Assembly: GCF_001746205.1 (NCBI RefSeq)
Contig: NZ_MDCO01000001.1
Coordinates: 9,896-73,895 of the forward strand
From: Brachyspira hampsonii
GTDB lineage: Bacteria > Spirochaetota > Brachyspiria > Brachyspirales > Brachyspiraceae
Reading direction: 5' to 3'
DNA length: 64,000 bases
The notes under the pieces are model-generated. The model made no database searches and was not told where the DNA came from. It saw nothing but the letters and a program-made list of their open reading frames with translations. The stretch's first letter is position 1. Every line of letters starts with the position of its first letter. Both the position numbers and the translations under genes were made by a program. Positions 1 through 9,211 of this stretch are shown here, one piece after another.

Positions 1-1424
1 GCATTAAGAGCTAGTATATTAGTTTGGAATGCTATATCTTCAATGATTTTAGTAATATCTTTAATTTTACTGCTTGCATCATGTACTTCTTCTATGTTAG
101 AAGTAGTTTCAGCTATGATATCTCCGGCATTTTCAACAGAAGTTTTGGAATCTAATATCATTTTGCTTCCGCTAACAGAATGATCTGCTGATTCTTTTAT
201 TGTAGAAGAAATTTCTGTCATAGAAGCTGAAGTTTCTTCTATGCTTGCAGCCTGACTTTCTGTTCTATGTGCCAAATCTGTATTTTGTTCGGATAATTCT
301 TTTGCTGCCATAGTAATATTGTTTGCTGTATCTTCTACAACTCTTAAAGCATCTACGAGTTTTTTCCTCATAGCTACAAATGCATCTGATAATTCTCCAA
401 GCTCATCTTTCCTTTTAATTTTTTGTTTTGTAGTTCTTAAATCTCCTTCTGCTATCTCTTTAGCAACTCCTACTAATAAGTGAAGAGGTTTAGTTATAGA
501 CATTATGAACATTGATATAAGTATTGATATAATCACTATAGCAATAACAGATATAATTATCATAGTAATCATAAGTTCTTTATTAGCTTGATATATTTCT
601 GCTTCTGTTACGGATACACCCAATACCCAAGGCTGAGATTTTAATGTTATTACAGAAGATACTCTTTTTTCATTATTAAATACATAACTTAATACTCCCT
701 TTCCTAAATTAAAGGCATCTCTAAATTGCTCCGGAGCCGGCTGATTAATATTTTCAGTTTTACTATGTATTTTTATTATTAAATCTCTATCAACAGCATA
801 CATATTTCCTGTTTTTCCTACAACAAGAGGTTCTATGTGATTTTTATTTAGAGTAGACCAATCAAGCATTACATAAAGATAACCCATATTCTGATTGCTT
901 GCATTTGCAACTTTTTCTAGTAAAATTAATGACCAGCCGCCTGTTGTTAAAGAATGAGTGATGTTTTCTCCGAATATTCCTTTAGAGCTTCCATTTATTT
1001 TATTTTTTAAGTCTGGATGTATGTTAAAGATATTTTGACCTACCAGATCAGTATTATCAGAATCTATTAGAATATTACCATTTATATCAGATAATCCTAT
1101 ATTAATTGCATATTCATTTAAAGATTTAAATTTTCTAAGATTATTTAATGCTATATTTCTAAGATCTTCAGTTCTTAATTCTAAATATCTTATTAATTCT
1201 TCAGATGTACCATATATACTTGCTATTGCTAATTGATCATCAAACCAAGTATCAATTAAGGAAGCATATCCCATAACTGTATTGTTATATCCTTCGTATG
1301 TGGCATTTTTTATACTGTCGGATACTTTTATTTCTATTATCGTGATTAAAGCAATTATAAATACAATTACCATCGATATGATAATAAGAGGCATTTTCAC
1401 CCTTAGGCTTTGAAGTTTTTTCAT
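1..1424 (-). CDS. Methyl-accepting chemotaxis protein (C-terminus beyond window)
   Basis: Transmembrane chemoreceptor that would signal to CheA/CheW; the window edge cuts it inside the signalling hairpin, so about 474 residues are visible. The ATG at 1422-1424 follows a GGAG ribosome site. In order: an N-terminal membrane helix (about 12-32), an extracytoplasmic Cache-like sensor region (about 35-275), a second membrane helix (about 280-305), a HAMP segment, then the coiled-coil signalling domain. The last readable residues, [13 protein letters not shown], are the start of the conserved CheA/CheW-binding tip. It is a paralogue of the divergently transcribed receptor at 2134-3975, with matching N-termini and signalling regions. 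The ligand cannot be told from sequence. Confidence 0.95.
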   Translation of the reverse strand, partial: MKKLQSLRVKMPLIIISMVIVFIIALITIIEIKVSDSIKNATYEGYNNTVMGYASLIDTWFDDQLAIASIYGTSEELIRYLELRTEDLRNIALNNLRKFKSLNEYAINIGLSDINGNILIDSDNTDLVGQNIFNIHPDLKNKINGSSKGIFGENITHSLTTGGWSLILLEKVANASNQNMGYLYVMLDWSTLNKNHIEPLVVGKTGNMYAVDRDLIIKIHSKTENINQPAPEQFRDAFNLGKGVLSYVFNNEKRVSSVITLKSQPWVLGVSVTEAEIYQANKELMITMIIISVIAIVIISILISMFIMSITKPLHLLVGVAKEIAEGDLRTTKQKIKRKDELGELSDAFVAMRKKLVDALRVVEDTANNITMAAKELSEQNTDLAHRTESQAASIEETSASMTEISSTIKESADHSVSGSKMILDSKTSVENAGDIIAETTSNIEEVHDASSKIKDITKIIEDIAFQTNILALN

Positions 1425-1523
1425 AGCTTATATTCTCCAGATTCAAAATATTTTTAACTATACCTTTTAATTATACCTAATTTTAGAAAAAAGTGTTATA
1501 TTTTTTTTACATATATGTTAAAT

Positions 1524-1928
1524 TTAGTTTACATTAGTATATAAATTTTTTATATATTTATAAGGCAGCATTATATTTTTATCGGTATAATAAAAATTTC
1601 CTATAGAAGCATTTTCTGGTGAATATATAATCAGATTATTAATTATGTTTTTATTAGTTGAATCTATATCTATTATATATCCTATTTTTGATTTATTTAT
1701 TTTTAATATTGATTTGTTTAAAGATATACTATTTAAACTTTTTATAATAAAATTTATATCATTAGTATTTGTTATAATTATAGATTTTCCATTATAATTT
1801 ATATCTATTTTTGATACACTTTCAGGATAGCATTTTATTCCATTAATAGGCGATTTATACCATAAAATAATAATTATGATTACAAATATAGGAATAAAAC
1901 TTAGTAATTTCTTTAATTTCTTTTCCAT
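1524..1928 (-). CDS. Hypothetical single-pass membrane-anchored protein
   Basis: 134-residue protein of unknown function. Residues 1-8 are lysine-rich and residues 9-23 form one hydrophobic helix with no clear cleavage site, so it is probably an inner-membrane anchor with the rest outside. The remainder is rich in Ile, Asn, Ser and Lys with alternating hydrophobic residues typical of a small beta-rich domain. It sits between two divergent chemoreceptor genes, 100 bp from the one on its own strand. No family recognised. Confidence 0.6.
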   Translation of the reverse strand: MEKKLKKLLSFIPIFVIIIIILWYKSPINGIKCYPESVSKIDINYNGKSIIITNTNDINFIIKSLNSISLNKSILKINKSKIGYIIDIDSTNKNIINNLIIYSPENASIGNFYYTDKNIMLPYKYIKNLYTNVN

Positions 1929-2133
1929 AACAATATAATAATATACTATTTATTAATTGCAAATGATTTATTTGACAATCATAAAAATAAAAAGTATAAA
2001 TTTAATTAAAAAACAAATAAATTTTTATATTAATTGAATTTTTTGTATAAAAAAACGATAAATGTAATTAGAAATTTAATAATAAGTATTAAATTGTTTT
2101 ATAAAAATATTAAATTTTAGAGGATCTGAAGTT

Positions 2134-3975
2134 ATGAAAAAGACTAGTTCTATAAGATTTAAAATGCCATTAACTATAAGCATTATAACAACAATACTTT
2201 TAGTAATAACAATAATAATATTATCATATAAATCTTATTCTGGTATAACAAAATCTACATACAGCGGATATAATAACACTATAGAAGGCTATAAATCTAT
2301 GCTGGATACATGGTTTGAAGAAAATAATACTTTAATAAAAACATATTCTATTACGCCTTCTATCATTAATTATTTATCTGGTAATAATACTCCTGAAGCT
2401 GTTGCTGTCTTGATAGATGCATTAAAGCAGTTTGAAGGTATTAATAAATACTCTTTGGATATTGGAGTAACTGATGAAAATGGAGTAACTTTGCAAAATA
2501 CGAAAAATATAAATTTAGGAATTAATTTAAAGGAGTTAAGACCAGGTATTTGGGATAATTTTGTAAAAAACAATTATGATGTTGCTTATGATACAAAGGT
2601 ATTAAAGTCTGTTATAAGTGATAATATGACTTTGGCAATTATCGCAGGCGTTAAAACCAATAATGTATTAGTTGGTACTGTGTATATGATTCTTAATTGG
2701 GATGCTTTGGTATCGAAATTAGGAGAATTGCAGCTTCCGGAAACAGGAAGATTATTTGCAATTGATTATGAAAGAAATATTGCACTTGATACTAGGAATC
2801 AAATAAATACTTTAGCAAATCAAAGTTATGATGATGTAATAAGAGAGAATAAATCTAACGGTATATTGAATTATATATCTGATACAAATGGAGAAAAAAG
2901 AACTGCCATTTATGTAAAAATGAATACTATGCCTTGGATATTATCTATGGCTACTGATGATAGGATTATATATGCTGAAAATATAAGTATGATTAGAATA
3001 GCTATTATAGTTTGTATATTATCTATAATATTTGTAAATTTATTTTCTGTTTCATATATTACAAAAACTATGAGTCCTTTAAGTGTTTTGATGAAAAAGG
3101 CAAACAAAATATCTGAAGGAAATATAGAACTTAAATCTGTTTCTAAATATAGAAAAGATGAATTTGGAGAATTAGAGAAAGCATTTAATATTATGAGTGA
3201 TAAATTAGCAGAGGTTGTAAGCAATGTTAATGAGGCATCAAATGAAATAGTATTAGCTTCTCAAAGAATGATGGAAAGCAGTGTTGAACTTTCAAGCAGA
3301 ACCGATTCTCAGGCATCTAGTTTGGAGGAAACAGCTTCAAGTTTAGAGGAAATAGTTTCTACTATAAAAGCATCGGCTGATAATTCTGTATCAGGTAAGA
3401 ATATGATGTCTGAATCTATGGAACATATTGAAGGAGCTGCAAGTATAATAGCACAAACAGTTTCTAATATAGAAGAAGTACATCAGGCAAGCGATAAAAT
3501 CAAGGATATTACTAAAATCATTGAGGATATAGCATTCCAAACTAATATACTAGCTCTTAATGCTTCTGTAGAGGCAGCACGTGCTGGAACTCAGGGAAAA
3601 GGTTTTGCGGTTGTAGCAAGCGAGGTTAGGAATTTAGCACAAACTACTCAGTCATCTGTTAAAGATATTACTTCTCTTGTGGACAATACCGCTGAAAAAA
3701 TAGATACTGCCACAAATACAGCGAGAGAATCTCAGGAAATATTTGTTCAATTGCAGGAAAAAGTATCAGGAACTTCTGATTTAATGCAGAATATAAGTTC
3801 AACAGCATTAGAACAAGAGACAGGCGTTTCACAGATAAGCGTTGCTATAAATAGTATAGAAAGTTCTACTACTCAGAACGCTGCTTTAGCTGAGGAGTCA
3901 AGCGAATTGTCTAAGAAACTATTTGATAAAGCTAAGTTTTTAGAAGAAAGTATAAAATTCTTTCATATTTCATAA
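2134..3975 (+). CDS. Methyl-accepting chemotaxis protein
   Basis: Complete 613-residue chemoreceptor. Membrane helix at about 14-31, extracytoplasmic Cache-like ligand domain to about 280, second membrane helix at about 288-310, HAMP domain to about 360, then a long signalling coiled coil. The hairpin tip near residues 460-500 reads [18 protein letters not shown] followed by [13 protein letters not shown], which is the CheA/CheW contact region of the family. The motif is standard except for Thr where Glu is usual (AGTQGKGF). Gln/Glu-rich patches on either side are likely adaptation sites. The start follows an AGAGGAT ribosome site. Divergent from its paralogue at 1-1424. Confidence 0.96.
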   Translation: MKKTSSIRFKMPLTISIITTILLVITIIILSYKSYSGITKSTYSGYNNTIEGYKSMLDTWFEENNTLIKTYSITPSIINYLSGNNTPEAVAVLIDALKQFEGINKYSLDIGVTDENGVTLQNTKNINLGINLKELRPGIWDNFVKNNYDVAYDTKVLKSVISDNMTLAIIAGVKTNNVLVGTVYMILNWDALVSKLGELQLPETGRLFAIDYERNIALDTRNQINTLANQSYDDVIRENKSNGILNYISDTNGEKRTAIYVKMNTMPWILSMATDDRIIYAENISMIRIAIIVCILSIIFVNLFSVSYITKTMSPLSVLMKKANKISEGNIELKSVSKYRKDEFGELEKAFNIMSDKLAEVVSNVNEASNEIVLASQRMMESSVELSSRTDSQASSLEETASSLEEIVSTIKASADNSVSGKNMMSESMEHIEGAASIIAQTVSNIEEVHQASDKIKDITKIIEDIAFQTNILALNASVEAARAGTQGKGFAVVASEVRNLAQTTQSSVKDITSLVDNTAEKIDTATNTARESQEIFVQLQEKVSGTSDLMQNISSTALEQETGVSQISVAINSIESSTTQNAALAEESSELSKKLFDKAKFLEESIKFFHIS

Positions 3976-4356
3976 TACTTATATTTTATATAAAAATTTA
4001 TAAAAATAGAAATTTATTCTTTTTTAAATATGCGGCAGATATCAATAAATAATTTTAGAAATTATTATTATTATAAAATATTTTTTAGTTAGAAATTAAA
4101 TTAAAAAAATTTTATACAAGATTATTATAAATCTCATTCTAAACATTAAATGCATTATAGAAATTATATTATTTAAAAATTTTTTAATATATTATAATTA
4201 AGTTTATTATATTAAATCTTAATACGATATATTCAGAAATATGATTCATAATATATAAATAACAGTGATGAATAAAATATTTTTTATATAAAATACGGCT
4301 TGAAAAAATAATTCGTTATAATATCATTATTATATTAATTATTTGGGGGTAATTAT
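3976..4356. other. Intergenic region, no gene seen
   Basis: About 380 bp of extremely AT-rich sequence between the chemoreceptor and the DUF4349 lipoprotein gene. Stops occur often in all frames and no protein remnant could be recognised. It presumably holds the lipoprotein gene promoter near 4300-4340, but no clean -35/-10 pair with normal spacing was found. Confidence 0.5.
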
Positions 4357-5199
4357 ATGAAAAAATTTATATTTGCAGTCATTATACTATTATCACTATT
4401 TTCATGCAGCAGCAAAGGCGGTTCTGAACAAAATGGTAATTTTTTATCAACAACATCATCAATATCAGTACCTCAGGCTAGAATGGAAGAAAGTACGGCA
4501 TCAGACTATGTATCGGATTCTTCTGAGAAAACCGCAGAAAGAAAATTAATAGTTTCAGTTGATATAAGAGTAAATTCAAAAGATGTGGAAAAAAGCTATA
4601 AAGCCATAGAAGAAAAATTAAAAGAATATAATGGATATTTTGATAATGTTGAATCTTCTAAAAATAGATATTATCTTACTATAAGAATACCTAAAGAAAA
4701 TCTTTATGCTTTTATAGATTTTATAGAACAAAATGAAAAAGTTGAAAATAAAAATATAAATACTCAAGATGTTACAGAAACTTATTATGATACAGAAAAT
4801 AGGATAAAAAATAGGGAAGTGCTTTTAGAAAAATTGAGAAACTATTTAAGAGAAGCTAAAAACATTGATGAAATATTAAAAGTAGAAGATAGAATTAATA
4901 CTTTAACTTATGAAATAGAAACTATGAAAGGAAATTTAAAAAATTTGCAGTCATCTGTTGATTATTCAAGATTAACTTTAAATATCTCAAATCCTGAAGC
5001 AATAAAAAGCAGCACAAATATATATAATAAATATTTGAATTTAATATCATTTTTGAAAGCATTTTTCTCAGGTATATTATTCTTTTTGGTAGGTTTTATA
5101 GCCGCAGCCATTCCTATAGTATTAATATTAGCATTATTCTACTATATATGTTTTGGAAAAATAGGATTAATAAAGAAATTATATAATAAAATCAAATAA
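4357..5199 (+). CDS. DUF4349 domain lipoprotein
   Basis: 280-residue predicted lipoprotein. The signal peptide ends in the lipobox LFSC with Cys17 as the acylated residue. After a Ser-rich linker, residues about 65-215 match the DUF4349 pattern: an amphipathic beta/alpha unit (KSYKAIEEKLKEYNGYF), a TYYDTENRIKNRE motif, and a coiled-coil helix pair around EDRINTLTYEIE. A C-terminal hydrophobic segment (about 228-262) is a membrane helix, as is usual for this family. A GGGGG ribosome site lies just upstream. Function is unknown; the architecture suggests an envelope-attached coiled-coil protein tethered at both ends. Confidence 0.85.
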   Translation: MKKFIFAVIILLSLFSCSSKGGSEQNGNFLSTTSSISVPQARMEESTASDYVSDSSEKTAERKLIVSVDIRVNSKDVEKSYKAIEEKLKEYNGYFDNVESSKNRYYLTIRIPKENLYAFIDFIEQNEKVENKNINTQDVTETYYDTENRIKNREVLLEKLRNYLREAKNIDEILKVEDRINTLTYEIETMKGNLKNLQSSVDYSRLTLNISNPEAIKSSTNIYNKYLNLISFLKAFFSGILFFLVGFIAAAIPIVLILALFYYICFGKIGLIKKLYNKIK

Positions 5200-5329
5200 A
5201 TTATATATACATACTATTGGTATATAAAAAATCTGTTTTTTTTAGTAAATTTATATTTTTCTGGGAACTTTTTAATTTTGTCATCGTCTAATAAGGCATA
5301 AGAAAACAAAATAATAAAAAATAAAAAAC

Positions 5330-5510
5330 AGGAGAAAAGGTATTATCATTTTATTTAAGCATTAATAATGATTTTTGCTTTGGTATCTTTATTTGGTCAA
5401 TAATAAGAGAAAGGAGGTTTATGAAAAATAGATAAGACTATTAAGGTTACAGAGGCAGTTACAATGAATATTATTATTACATAGATAATGATAATCAATT
5501 AACAAAATAA
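5330..5510 (+). pseudogene. Decayed copy of the Spy-like Gly/Tyr-rich gene
   Basis: Fragment resembling the start and middle of the intact gene at 5547. From the ATG at 5368 it reads MIFALVSLFGQ and then stops, close to MILGSMSLFAQ of the intact signal peptide. At 5445-5510 another frame reads GYRGSYNEYYYY followed by IDNDNQLTK, echoing the Gly/Tyr repeat and the LTQEQ start of the Spy domain. A strong ribosome site (AAGGAGG, near 5411) still precedes a four-codon remnant. Stops and frame changes make it dead. It indicates that the family was once at least three tandem genes. Confidence 0.55.
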
Positions 5511-5546
5511 TTTAAGAAAATATATAAATAAAAGGAGAAAACAATT

Positions 5547-6044
5547 ATGAAAAACAAAATAAGTAAAAAAGCAGTAATATTAATCTCAATCGCAATTATG
5601 ATTTTAGGTTCAATGTCATTATTCGCTCAATACGGCAGAGGTTATGGTGCAGGTTACGGAAGGGGATATGGCAGAGGTTATGGTGCAGGTTATGGAAGAG
5701 GATGCGTATATGGTCAAGGCGGTTATGGAAGAGGCGGATGCGGTTATGGTGCAGGTTATGGAAGAGGATACGGCAGAGGTTACGGATATTATGGTGCTGC
5801 ACTTACTCAAGAGCAAATTGATCAAGTAAGAAGCATACAAGATAAATATTTTCCTCAAATGGACAGTTTAAGAATGGAAATATATACTCAGACTCAAAAT
5901 ATAAATGCTGAAATGAGAAAAGAAACTCCAGATCAAAATACTATAAATGCAGCAATAGATGCAAGAAGTAAAGCTTCAGCAGACTTACAAAAATTAAGAA
6001 CTCAATGCTTTTTAGAAATAGACAAAGTATACCAAAATAAATAA
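5547..6044 (+). CDS. Exported Spy/CpxP-like protein with Gly-Tyr-Arg repeat
   Basis: 165-residue exported protein. Signal peptide at residues 1-27 (cleavage after SLFA). Residues 29-82 are an almost pure Gly/Tyr/Arg/Ala repeat built from GRGYG and GAGYG units with two Cys. Residues 84-165 are helical and match the Spy/CpxP/ZraP layout, beginning with ALTQEQ (the LTxxQ signature). Family members are periplasmic chaperones or metal-responsive proteins; that role is inferred here. Good ribosome site (AAAGGAG). A decayed copy lies upstream and a paralogue (6166) downstream. A hairpin terminator follows. Confidence 0.8.
   Translation: MKNKISKKAVILISIAIMILGSMSLFAQYGRGYGAGYGRGYGRGYGAGYGRGCVYGQGGYGRGGCGYGAGYGRGYGRGYGYYGAALTQEQIDQVRSIQDKYFPQMDSLRMEIYTQTQNINAEMRKETPDQNTINAAIDARSKASADLQKLRTQCFLEIDKVYQNK
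5631..5790 (+). repeat. In-frame Gly-Tyr-Arg coding repeat
   Basis: Imperfect tandem units of about 12-30 bp (GGTTATGGTGCAGG and GGAAGAGGATATGGCAG types) inside the Spy-like gene, encoding GRGYG and GAGYG. The tract is far more GC-rich than its surroundings. Long open frames on the other strand and in other frames here are by-products of the repeat. Tandem repeats like this can change copy number by slippage, so length may vary between strains. Confidence 0.85.
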
Positions 6045-6068
6045 TTTTTTTAATCGCTCAACTTTATA

Positions 6069-6106
6069 CCCCGTGTAATATATTGTTATGCGGGGACTAT
6101 TTTTTA
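6069..6106 (+). terminator. Rho-independent terminator
   Basis: CCCCG at 6069-6073 pairs with CGGGG at 6091-6095, followed by ACTATTTTTTA. It ends the transcript of the Spy-like gene at 5547 and separates it from the paralogue at 6166. Confidence 0.75.
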
Positions 6107-6165
6107 TATTGCTTTATTGCAAAATGGTTATATAATAGTAATATAAAACAATTAGGAGGGTATAT

Positions 6166-6633
6166 ATGAAAATATTTTTAATATTTTTGACTATTGCAAG
6201 TTTAGCCTTTTCACAATATTATTATTCTCCGGCTAGTAGAGTAGGGAATGTCAGACCTTTTGTACCATCTACAGCAAAAAATGCTATACCTCTATATCCA
6301 TATAAGAATGATCTTTCTAAACCAAGATTTGCAAATCCGGGATATACTAAAAGCTATTACAGAAATGGAAGATTTCATTACTTTGGAAGCGGCTATATGA
6401 GTTATTTGGATAGACAGAAATTAAGAGATATAGACGGCAGATATTCTCCTAGATACAGAATGCTTGAAAATCAGATGAGAATAAATAACTCTACTATTAA
6501 ATCTCAAATATATCAGAGAAACCCTAATAATAATGTTGTAAATAGTGCTGTAAATGATAATTTTAGAATAGAAATGGAAATGCAGATGATTAGAACTTTG
6601 AGAGAACTTGATATAAACAGGCATTTTAAATAA
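6166..6633 (+). CDS. Exported Spy/CpxP-like protein
   Basis: 155-residue exported protein with a short signal peptide (about 1-16, ending SLAFS). The middle is rich in Tyr, Arg, Pro and Gly without a regular repeat. The C-terminal half (about 85-155) is helical and follows the same plan as the Spy-like region of the 5547 product: LDRQKLRDIDGRY, then a helix with RNNxxxN-type spacing, then an Arg/Leu-rich last helix. It is therefore a diverged tandem paralogue. Strong ribosome site (TTAGGAGGG). Probably envelope-located; function unproven. Confidence 0.75.
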   Translation: MKIFLIFLTIASLAFSQYYYSPASRVGNVRPFVPSTAKNAIPLYPYKNDLSKPRFANPGYTKSYYRNGRFHYFGSGYMSYLDRQKLRDIDGRYSPRYRMLENQMRINNSTIKSQIYQRNPNNNVVNSAVNDNFRIEMEMQMIRTLRELDINRHFK

Positions 6634-6659
6634 AATCAATTTACTAAAGAATAAATTTA

Positions 6660-7235
6660 TTAATAGTAATCTCTGTAGTATTTTTTATAATCTTCTTCTT
6701 TGCTGGTATTTTTATTGTCATCAAAGTCATCGTAATTATCATAGAAGAAGTCAAACATACTATTAATAAATTTATTGCTTATATCCAAATCACCCAAATG
6801 TATATATAAAGGATTTTCTGATATTACCCTGCCCTTAAACTTTCTTAAATAATAACTTTGAGGATCTTTTAAATATATAAATAAATATCCGCCTATAATA
6901 TCCAAATCTTTTATCTCTTTCCAAAGAACATATATATAACTTTTTACTAATAAATTATTATAATATATTCCCTTATCATCTAATATAAAACTAGGCATCT
7001 TAAAGAAAATACTTTTTATCAAAATTATAGAGAGTATAATAACACCAAAAATAAAAAAGCATACTACAAATATAATAGCAGCCCTCATATCTCTATCTGT
7101 TTCTGTAAATAATACGCTTATAAGAAGTATGGCAACTATTAAACCTATCATCATTATGGCAAAATACCTAATATTATTAATATAAACCTTAACAGAAAAT
7201 TTACTATTTGAAAATAATTTATTAATATCTTTCAT
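6660..7235 (-). CDS. Membrane protein with PH-like C-terminal domain
   Basis: About 191 residues from the ATG at 7235; a TTG two codons earlier is less likely. Two adjacent hydrophobic helices (about 24-75) are followed by a soluble domain starting FILDDKGIYYNN, with the strand pattern seen in bacterial PH-like membrane proteins such as the STM3941/YcxB groups. A Tyr/Asp-rich tail ends the protein. It starts 3 bp after the stop of the gene at 7732, and the two products share layout and the D-x-x-G-I-x-Y-N motif, so they are duplicated, translationally coupled genes. Function unknown. Confidence 0.65.
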   Translation of the reverse strand: MKDINKLFSNSKFSVKVYINNIRYFAIMMIGLIVAILLISVLFTETDRDMRAAIIFVVCFFIFGVIILSIILIKSIFFKMPSFILDDKGIYYNNLLVKSYIYVLWKEIKDLDIIGGYLFIYLKDPQSYYLRKFKGRVISENPLYIHLGDLDISNKFINSMFDFFYDNYDDFDDNKNTSKEEDYKKYYRDYY

Positions 7236-7237
7236 AA

Positions 7238-7732
7238 TCAAACAACCCCAGTGCTTTTTTCAAAATAATATGTTATCATAGCTAGAACAGTAACAGGATC
7301 TTTTACTCCCAACATAAACATATAAAAAACAATAGGTTCATTAGGATTTTTTCTCTTTATAGATAAACTGCTTTCTTCTTTTAAGTATAAATATATATAT
7401 GCTTTTGAAAAAGATATTTCTATAATATCAGTCCATTTTACAAATATATTTTTATTTTTTAATAGCATATTATACATTATACCATTTTCATCTAAAACAA
7501 TTTTAGGCTTTCCTGATTTTAGTAACTGAACTATCAAAATCAAAAAGTGTATTAAAAAAAATGACAAACTAATAACAAATAATATTTTTTTATAAGAATT
7601 TGAATGCATAAAAGATAATATTGAAATTAAAATAAAAACAAAAGAGTATAGTAATAATAAAACTAATTTTCTTTTGCTGTAATATATTTCAATTTTGGGT
7701 AAATCATTATCTAATAATAATTCTTCATACAT
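7238..7732 (-). CDS. Membrane protein with PH-like C-terminal domain (paralogue)
   Basis: About 164 residues, starting at the ATG (MYEELL) at 7732, which has CGGAG upstream; a longer TTG start at 7762 lacks a ribosome site. Two membrane helices (about 22-72) precede a soluble domain beginning IVLDENGIMYNMLL, then a WTDIIEISFSKAYIYLYL strand series. This matches the next gene (6660-7235) in order and motif. The pair may form a heteromeric membrane complex; that is inference from the duplication and coupling only. Confidence 0.65.
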   Translation of the reverse strand: MYEELLLDNDLPKIEIYYSKRKLVLLLLYSFVFILISILSFMHSNSYKKILFVISLSFFLIHFLILIVQLLKSGKPKIVLDENGIMYNMLLKNKNIFVKWTDIIEISFSKAYIYLYLKEESSLSIKRKNPNEPIVFYMFMLGVKDPVTVLAMITYYFEKSTGVV

Positions 7733-7824
7733 AAAAATTATAGCTCCGAATTTATATCTCAATACTAATTTTATATATTAAATAAAAAAATAATTCAATA
7801 GTAAAAAATAATATTAATTAAAAA

Positions 7825-8004
7825 TCAGTCTGCTGTTTTTACAATATTATCTATATTTTTTATCCTTGAACTTTTGCAGTAAGGACATTTTTGAGAGTTA
7901 ATTTTAAATATAACAAGATTTATAGTCCTTTTTTTTCTTCTTAATGAAAATCTTCTCTTACAATTTTTACATTGATAAAAATAAGGAGGCTCATCTAGTT
8001 TCAT
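7825..8004 (-). CDS. Small zinc-ribbon protein (59 aa)
   Basis: A 59-residue open frame from the ATG at 8002-8004 to the TGA at 7825-7827. The product has two Cys pairs, CKNC near residue 12 and CPYC near residue 40, separated by a Lys/Arg-rich stretch (KRRFSLRRKKR). This is a classic four-cysteine zinc ribbon with a basic linker that could bind nucleic acid. The gene stands alone between two minus-strand genes and lacks a strong ribosome site. I could not assign a family. Cysteine spacing makes chance unlikely. Confidence 0.6.
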   Translation of the reverse strand: MKLDEPPYFYQCKNCKRRFSLRRKKRTINLVIFKINSQKCPYCKSSRIKNIDNIVKTAD

Positions 8005-8086
8005 AAAATACCTTATTAAAAGTTTGTTATTATAATTAAAATTATAAAAATAAATATTTAATAATTATCGTAAAAATTTCAAAACA

Positions 8087-9163
8087 TTAAAGATTAGAAT
8101 TATTTTTATAATAAAGCACCAATAATCTTACAACCCTAGAATAGCTTTTTACTCCATACTGCTGATTATTAGCTTTTAAATATGTATCATTAACCTTTTC
8201 GCTTACTTTAGATAATTGTCCAGAATATCCCTGCCAAAACTCATAATATTTTTTTATTTCATCTTTGGTTTCGCTATTTAAATTAGACATCAAATGAGAA
8301 TAATTTTCATCTCTTTTTAATTCTCCAAGTACATAAAGAAGTGCCTCAAAATTACCAGAATACCTAACAAAAGGATCTGTATGTTTTGAACAGGCTATAT
8401 ATGATATAAAATTAGCCTCATCTTCATAAGCTATACCTATTTGATGAGCCATTTCATGTGCTATTGTAAAAGGTATTGATATGCTTGGGATTAGTATATT
8501 TACATTTGCTTCAGATGTAAAAGGAGAATATATGCCTGTTATTTGAAGATGCAAAAATAACTTTGATATCATTATAGGTTTTGTTTTTGAATAATGCATA
8601 TTTAAAAACTCAAATTCTTCAAAAACTTTATTATATTCTGATTCTATCATTCTATTTAGAGCCTGATAATTAGTATTAATTTCTTTATATTTCATTTCAT
8701 TTTTCAGCTCATTTATATTTTTTACAAGTGCATCAGCTAGTAAATATATATCATCATTATTGATTTCTTTCGGCGGATAATTATCTATTAAAGGAACTCT
8801 GTGATAATTTAATCCCCATACTAAAAGAAATACTATATACATAATAATCATAAAACAGGCTAATATATATAAATAATTTAATGCAGTTCTTGATTTATCT
8901 GCTAATGATTTGATATTCCCATTGAAAAATGATTTTTTAAAAGCTATTATAATAAAAATAATAACTGCTATTATAAGTAAAAAAAGCAGAAGCTCTCCTA
9001 ATGAAAAAGTAAAATTTGAAGATATACGATTTAAAGTTCCAGCTATTTTTTTGTATATTAATCTTGAATAATAATTTTCTACAAAGTTCTTAGAAAATGT
9101 TACTATTTTTAATATTATAACAATAAAGATAAGTGATAGTATCAAAGTAATTTTTATTCTCAT
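8087..9163 (-). CDS. DUF3810 family membrane zinc-metallopeptidase-like protein
   Basis: 358 residues. Membrane helices at about 5-22, 55-75 and 97-117, then a large outer or cytosolic domain. It carries the metallopeptidase motif HEMAH (residues 236-240) followed by QIGIAYEDEANF, where Glu249 is the likely third metal ligand. This is the signature of DUF3810, an uncharacterised putative zinc-protease family. A Pro-rich YHRVPLIDNYPP segment after the third helix is also typical. Substrate unknown. Stands alone on the minus strand. Confidence 0.85.
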   Translation of the reverse strand: MRIKITLILSLIFIVIILKIVTFSKNFVENYYSRLIYKKIAGTLNRISSNFTFSLGELLLFLLIIAVIIFIIIAFKKSFFNGNIKSLADKSRTALNYLYILACFMIIMYIVFLLVWGLNYHRVPLIDNYPPKEINNDDIYLLADALVKNINELKNEMKYKEINTNYQALNRMIESEYNKVFEEFEFLNMHYSKTKPIMISKLFLHLQITGIYSPFTSEANVNILIPSISIPFTIAHEMAHQIGIAYEDEANFISYIACSKHTDPFVRYSGNFEALLYVLGELKRDENYSHLMSNLNSETKDEIKKYYEFWQGYSGQLSKVSEKVNDTYLKANNQQYGVKSYSRVVRLLVLYYKNNSNL

Positions 9164-9211
9164 AAGTATTATTATTATACTAAAAAGTGAAAAATTGTAA
9201 AGGCATGTATA

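Noticed and set aside
5631-5790. Tandem repeat considered as CRISPR array
   Set aside because: Units are contiguous, variable and in frame with a coding sequence; there are no unique spacers of constant length.
5596-5858. Open frames on the opposite strand and in another frame across the Gly/Tyr repeat
   Set aside because: They are produced by the repetitive codons of the Spy-like gene; their products are His/Asn/Leu or Ser/Thr low-complexity and have no ribosome sites.
7238-7762. Longer N-terminus of the membrane PH-like protein
   Set aside because: The extension relies on TTG without a ribosome site, whereas the internal ATG at 7732 has CGGAG upstream.
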